Shown: piece after piece, positions 62,118 through 64,000 of the stretch | How positions within the stretch are numbered: position 1 is the first letter of the stretch | Layout: each line of letters starts with the position of its first letter | NCBI RefSeq assembly: GCF_015355755.1 | Contig: NZ_JACVEE010000004.1 | Span: forward strand, 186,001 to 250,000 | DNA length: 64,000 nucleotides | DNA from: Nocardia sp. XZ_19_385 | Lineage (GTDB): Bacteria > Actinomycetota > Actinomycetes > Mycobacteriales > Mycobacteriaceae | Reading direction: 5' to 3' | Notes under the pieces: model-generated | The model's database searches: none | What the model was told of the DNA's origin: nothing | What the model saw: the letters and a program-made list of their open reading frames with translations, nothing else | Translations under genes and position numbers: made by a program

Positions 62118-63403
62118 CAGGCTGGTGCGCCGACCTCGACGGCGGTCAGCACGTCACCGACGAGGCCCGCGGCGAGGGTGTTGCCGCCGGCGGGGTCGAT
62201 GAGCAGGAAGCTGCCGGTGCGCCGGTTGGCGCGGTAGTCGTCGGCCGCGATCGGCTCGGCGACGCGCACCGAGATGCGGCCGATGTCGTTGAGCTCCAAC
62301 GACTCCGGGTTCGGCACCGCGGCCAGGTTCTGCTCGTCGAAGCGCTCCACGAGCGCGCCGACGATGGCCTGGGAGGTGCGGGTGCCGTGCTTGAGCAGCA
62401 GCCGGGCGCCGGGGCGCAGCGGCTTGTCGCCGAGCCAGCAGACGGTGGCGTCGAAGGTGTCGAGCGGCTCCGGCGCGTCGGCGACCGAGGCGATGATGTC
62501 GCCACGCGAGATGTCGACCTCATCGGCCAGGATCAGGGTGACGCTGCGTCCGGTCTGCGCGACCGCCAGCTCACCGTCGGGGGTGTCGATACGCTCGACG
62601 GTGGTGCGAATCCCGCTGGGCAGCACCACGATCTCGTCACCGGGTGACACCGAACCGGCCGCGATCTGACCCGCGTAACCGCGGTAGTCGGGGTACTCGG
62701 CGGTGCGCGGCCGGATCACGTACTGCACCGGGAACCGCAGCCCGAGCGCGGTGTTGTCGGCGTCGACCGGCACCGATTCCAGGTGCTCGATCAGCGACGG
62801 ACCGGTGTAGTAGGGCGTGTTGTCCGAGCGCGAGGCGATGTTGTCGCCGTGCAGCGCCGACACCGGGATCTCCTGCACATCCTCCGGCGCCCAGCCCAGT
62901 GTCTTGGTCAGCGTGTTGAATTCGGCGGAGATCTCGGCGAACACGGTCTCCGGATCATCGACCAGGTCGATCTTGTTGACCGCCAGCACCAGCTTCGGCA
63001 CACCCAGCAGCGCCAGCACCGCGGCATGGCGGCGGGTCTGCTCGATGACACCCTTGCGAGCGTCCACGAGCAGGATCACCAGCTGCGCGGTGGACGCGCC
63101 GGACACCGTGTTGCGCGTGTACTGCACGTGCCCCGGCGTATCGGCGAGCACGAAAGACCGCTGCGGCGTAGCGAAGTACCGGTAGGCGACATCGATGGTG
63201 ATGCCCTGTTCCCGCTCCGCCCGCAAGCCGTCGACGAGCAGCGAAAGGTCCGGCGTGGCAAGACCTTTGTCGACCGAGGCGCGGGTGACCGCGTCGATCT
63301 GATCCGCCAGTACGGATTTCGTGTCGTAGAGCAACCGTCCGACCAGCGTGGACTTGCCGTCGTCGACAGAACCGGCGGTGGCCAGTCTCAATAGGTCGGC
63401 CAT
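62117..63403 (-). CDS. cysN: Sulfate adenylyltransferase GTPase subunit
   Basis: 428 residues. G1 is ATAGSVDDGKSTLVGRLLYD, switch EREQGITIDVAYRY, G3 is LADTPGHVQYTRN and G4 is LAVNKIDLVDD. It activates sulfate to APS with CysD. There is no fused APS kinase (CysC) domain, unlike the mycobacterial CysNC, so the pathway from APS needs a reductase or separate kinase outside this window. ATG 63403 overlaps the cysD stop (ATGA). Confidence 0.95.
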   Translation of the reverse strand: MADLLRLATAGSVDDGKSTLVGRLLYDTKSVLADQIDAVTRASVDKGLATPDLSLLVDGLRAEREQGITIDVAYRYFATPQRSFVLADTPGHVQYTRNTVSGASTAQLVILLVDARKGVIEQTRRHAAVLALLGVPKLVLAVNKIDLVDDPETVFAEISAEFNTLTKTLGWAPEDVQEIPVSALHGDNIASRSDNTPYYTGPSLIEHLESVPVDADNTALGLRFPVQYVIRPRTAEYPDYRGYAGQIAAGSVSPGDEIVVLPSGIRTTVERIDTPDGELAVAQTGRSVTLILADEVDISRGDIIASVADAPEPLDTFDATVCWLGDKPLRPGARLLLKHGTRTSQAIVGALVERFDEQNLAAVPNPESLELNDIGRISVRVAEPIAADDYRANRRTGSFLLIDPAGGNTLAAGLVGDVLTAVEVGAPA

Positions 63404-64000
63404 CAGAAGTAGCCCTCTCTCTTACGGTCTTCCATGGCGGCCTCGGACACCCGGTCGTCACCACGGGTAGCGCCACGCTCGGTCAAACGGGACGCCGCGA
63501 CCTCGGCGAGGATCGCCTCGTTGTCGGTAGCGTCAGAAAGAATCGCGCCGGTGGAGGAGCCGTCGCCGACGGTGCGGTAGCGCACCGAAAGGGTCCGCAG
63601 CTCTTCACCTTCGGCCGGACCGCCCCACACGCCCGGCGTCATCCACATGCCGTCGCGCTGGTAGACCGGGCGCTGGTGCGCGTAGTAGATGCTGGCCAGG
63701 TCGATGTCCTCGCGGGCGATGTAGCGCCAGATATCGAGCTCGGTCCAGTTCGACAGCGGGAACACCCGCACATGCTCACCGGGAGCGTGCTTGCCGTTGT
63801 ACAGGTTCCACAGCTCGGGGCGCTGCCGCTTCGGATCCCACTGCCCGAAGGCGTTGCGCAGCGAGAAGATTCGCTCCTTGGCGCGCGAACGCTCCTCGTC
63901 GCGGCGGCCACCGCCGAAGACCGCGTCGAAGCGATGCTCGGCGATGCCGTCCAGCAGCGGAACGGTCTGCAACGGGTTGCGGATACCGTCGGGGCGTTCG
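63403..64000 (-). CDS. cysD: Sulfate adenylyltransferase small subunit (N-terminus beyond window)
   Basis: The last 198 residues of CysD, an adenylyltransferase of the PAPS-reductase fold: AVFGGGRRDEERSRAKERIF, KHAPGEHVRVFPLSNWTELD, WRYIAREDIDLASIYYAHQR and the end GDDRVSEAAMEDRKREGYF. The N-terminus lies past the right edge. It is the catalytic partner of CysN and probably the first gene of this leftward operon. Confidence 0.95.
   Translation of the reverse strand, partial: ERPDGIRNPLQTVPLLDGIAEHRFDAVFGGGRRDEERSRAKERIFSLRNAFGQWDPKRQRPELWNLYNGKHAPGEHVRVFPLSNWTELDIWRYIAREDIDLASIYYAHQRPVYQRDGMWMTPGVWGGPAEGEELRTLSVRYRTVGDGSSTGAILSDATDNEAILAEVAASRLTERGATRGDDRVSEAAMEDRKREGYF

Noticed and set aside
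62117..63403. CysN-CysC fusion
   Set aside because: The protein ends at 428 residues after the translation-factor-like domains; no APS kinase motif is present and cbiX begins at once.

Overview
The window looks like chromosome from a high-GC, mycolic-acid-type actinomycete, most likely Nocardia or a close relative. The core gene order (proA, moxR/VWA pair, nadD-rsfS-gpgP-octT-degV, comEA-comEC-holA-rpsT, pemK-lepA, GH15 trehalase, subI-cysTWA) follows the order I know from Mycobacterium tuberculosis between about Rv2427c and Rv2397c. The gpgP/octT pair belongs to methylglucose lipopolysaccharide synthesis, a mycolate-lineage trait. GTG/TTG starts are common, and many genes start only 6-8 nt after a TANNNT -10 box (leaderless transcription). 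No rRNA, tRNA, CRISPR array or insertion sequence was seen. The genus is an inference.

Layout. 1-3313 is a leftward nucleic-acid block: the start of a stand-alone LigD-type polymerase, a 59-aa Cys/His miniprotein, and a RecQ helicase fused to a phosphoribosyltransferase-like tail. 3622-6775 holds a small membrane protein, a Pnkp-type HAD phosphatase, an RtcB RNA ligase whose metal-binding cysteine is tyrosine, and a free-standing LAGLIDADG protein. 6904-9335 is a two-gene unit: a CqsA-like alpha-oxoamine synthase without its PLP lysine, followed by an orphan amino-acid-binding lipoprotein with an extra C-terminal domain. 9522-19482 carries rbsK, proA, moxR/VWA, a TPR-like protein and the nadD-rsfS-gpgP-octT-degV operon. 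19532-28462 has a nitrilase-family amidase, a LexA-like repressor, comEA and comEC with striking internal duplications, a PIN-type toxin-antitoxin pair and holA. 28537-34572 has an LCP ligase, rpsT, an aquaporin, a PemK/MazF toxin and lepA.

34810-42316 holds a Pro/Ala-rich protein with a dynamin-like GTPase (degenerate P-loop), a GH15 trehalase, two tiny membrane proteins and an M48 protease. 42369-46461 is the sulfate importer subI-cysT-cysW-cysA behind a leaderless short ORF that resembles the cysteine-responsive leader peptides of mycobacteria. 46691-54866 has a secreted protein, two degenerate Hsp70-like proteins, an AurF-type diiron oxygenase with its ferredoxin/ferredoxin reductase, and an SDR. 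54921-61295 is a mixed region (HAD, VOC, WYL regulator, secreted small protein, SGNH hydrolase, MFS exporter with TetR, an orphan). 61365-64000 is cbiX-cysN-cysD, so sulfate uptake and sulfate activation both lie in this window.

The strongest candidates for something undescribed are the CqsA-like pseudoenzyme/binding-protein pair, RtcB with Cys to Tyr beside a homing-endonuclease-like gene and an RNA-end phosphatase, the tandemly multiplied 5' end of comEC, and the PIN toxin that lacks a normal start codon. All calls come from reading the sequence; no database search was run.
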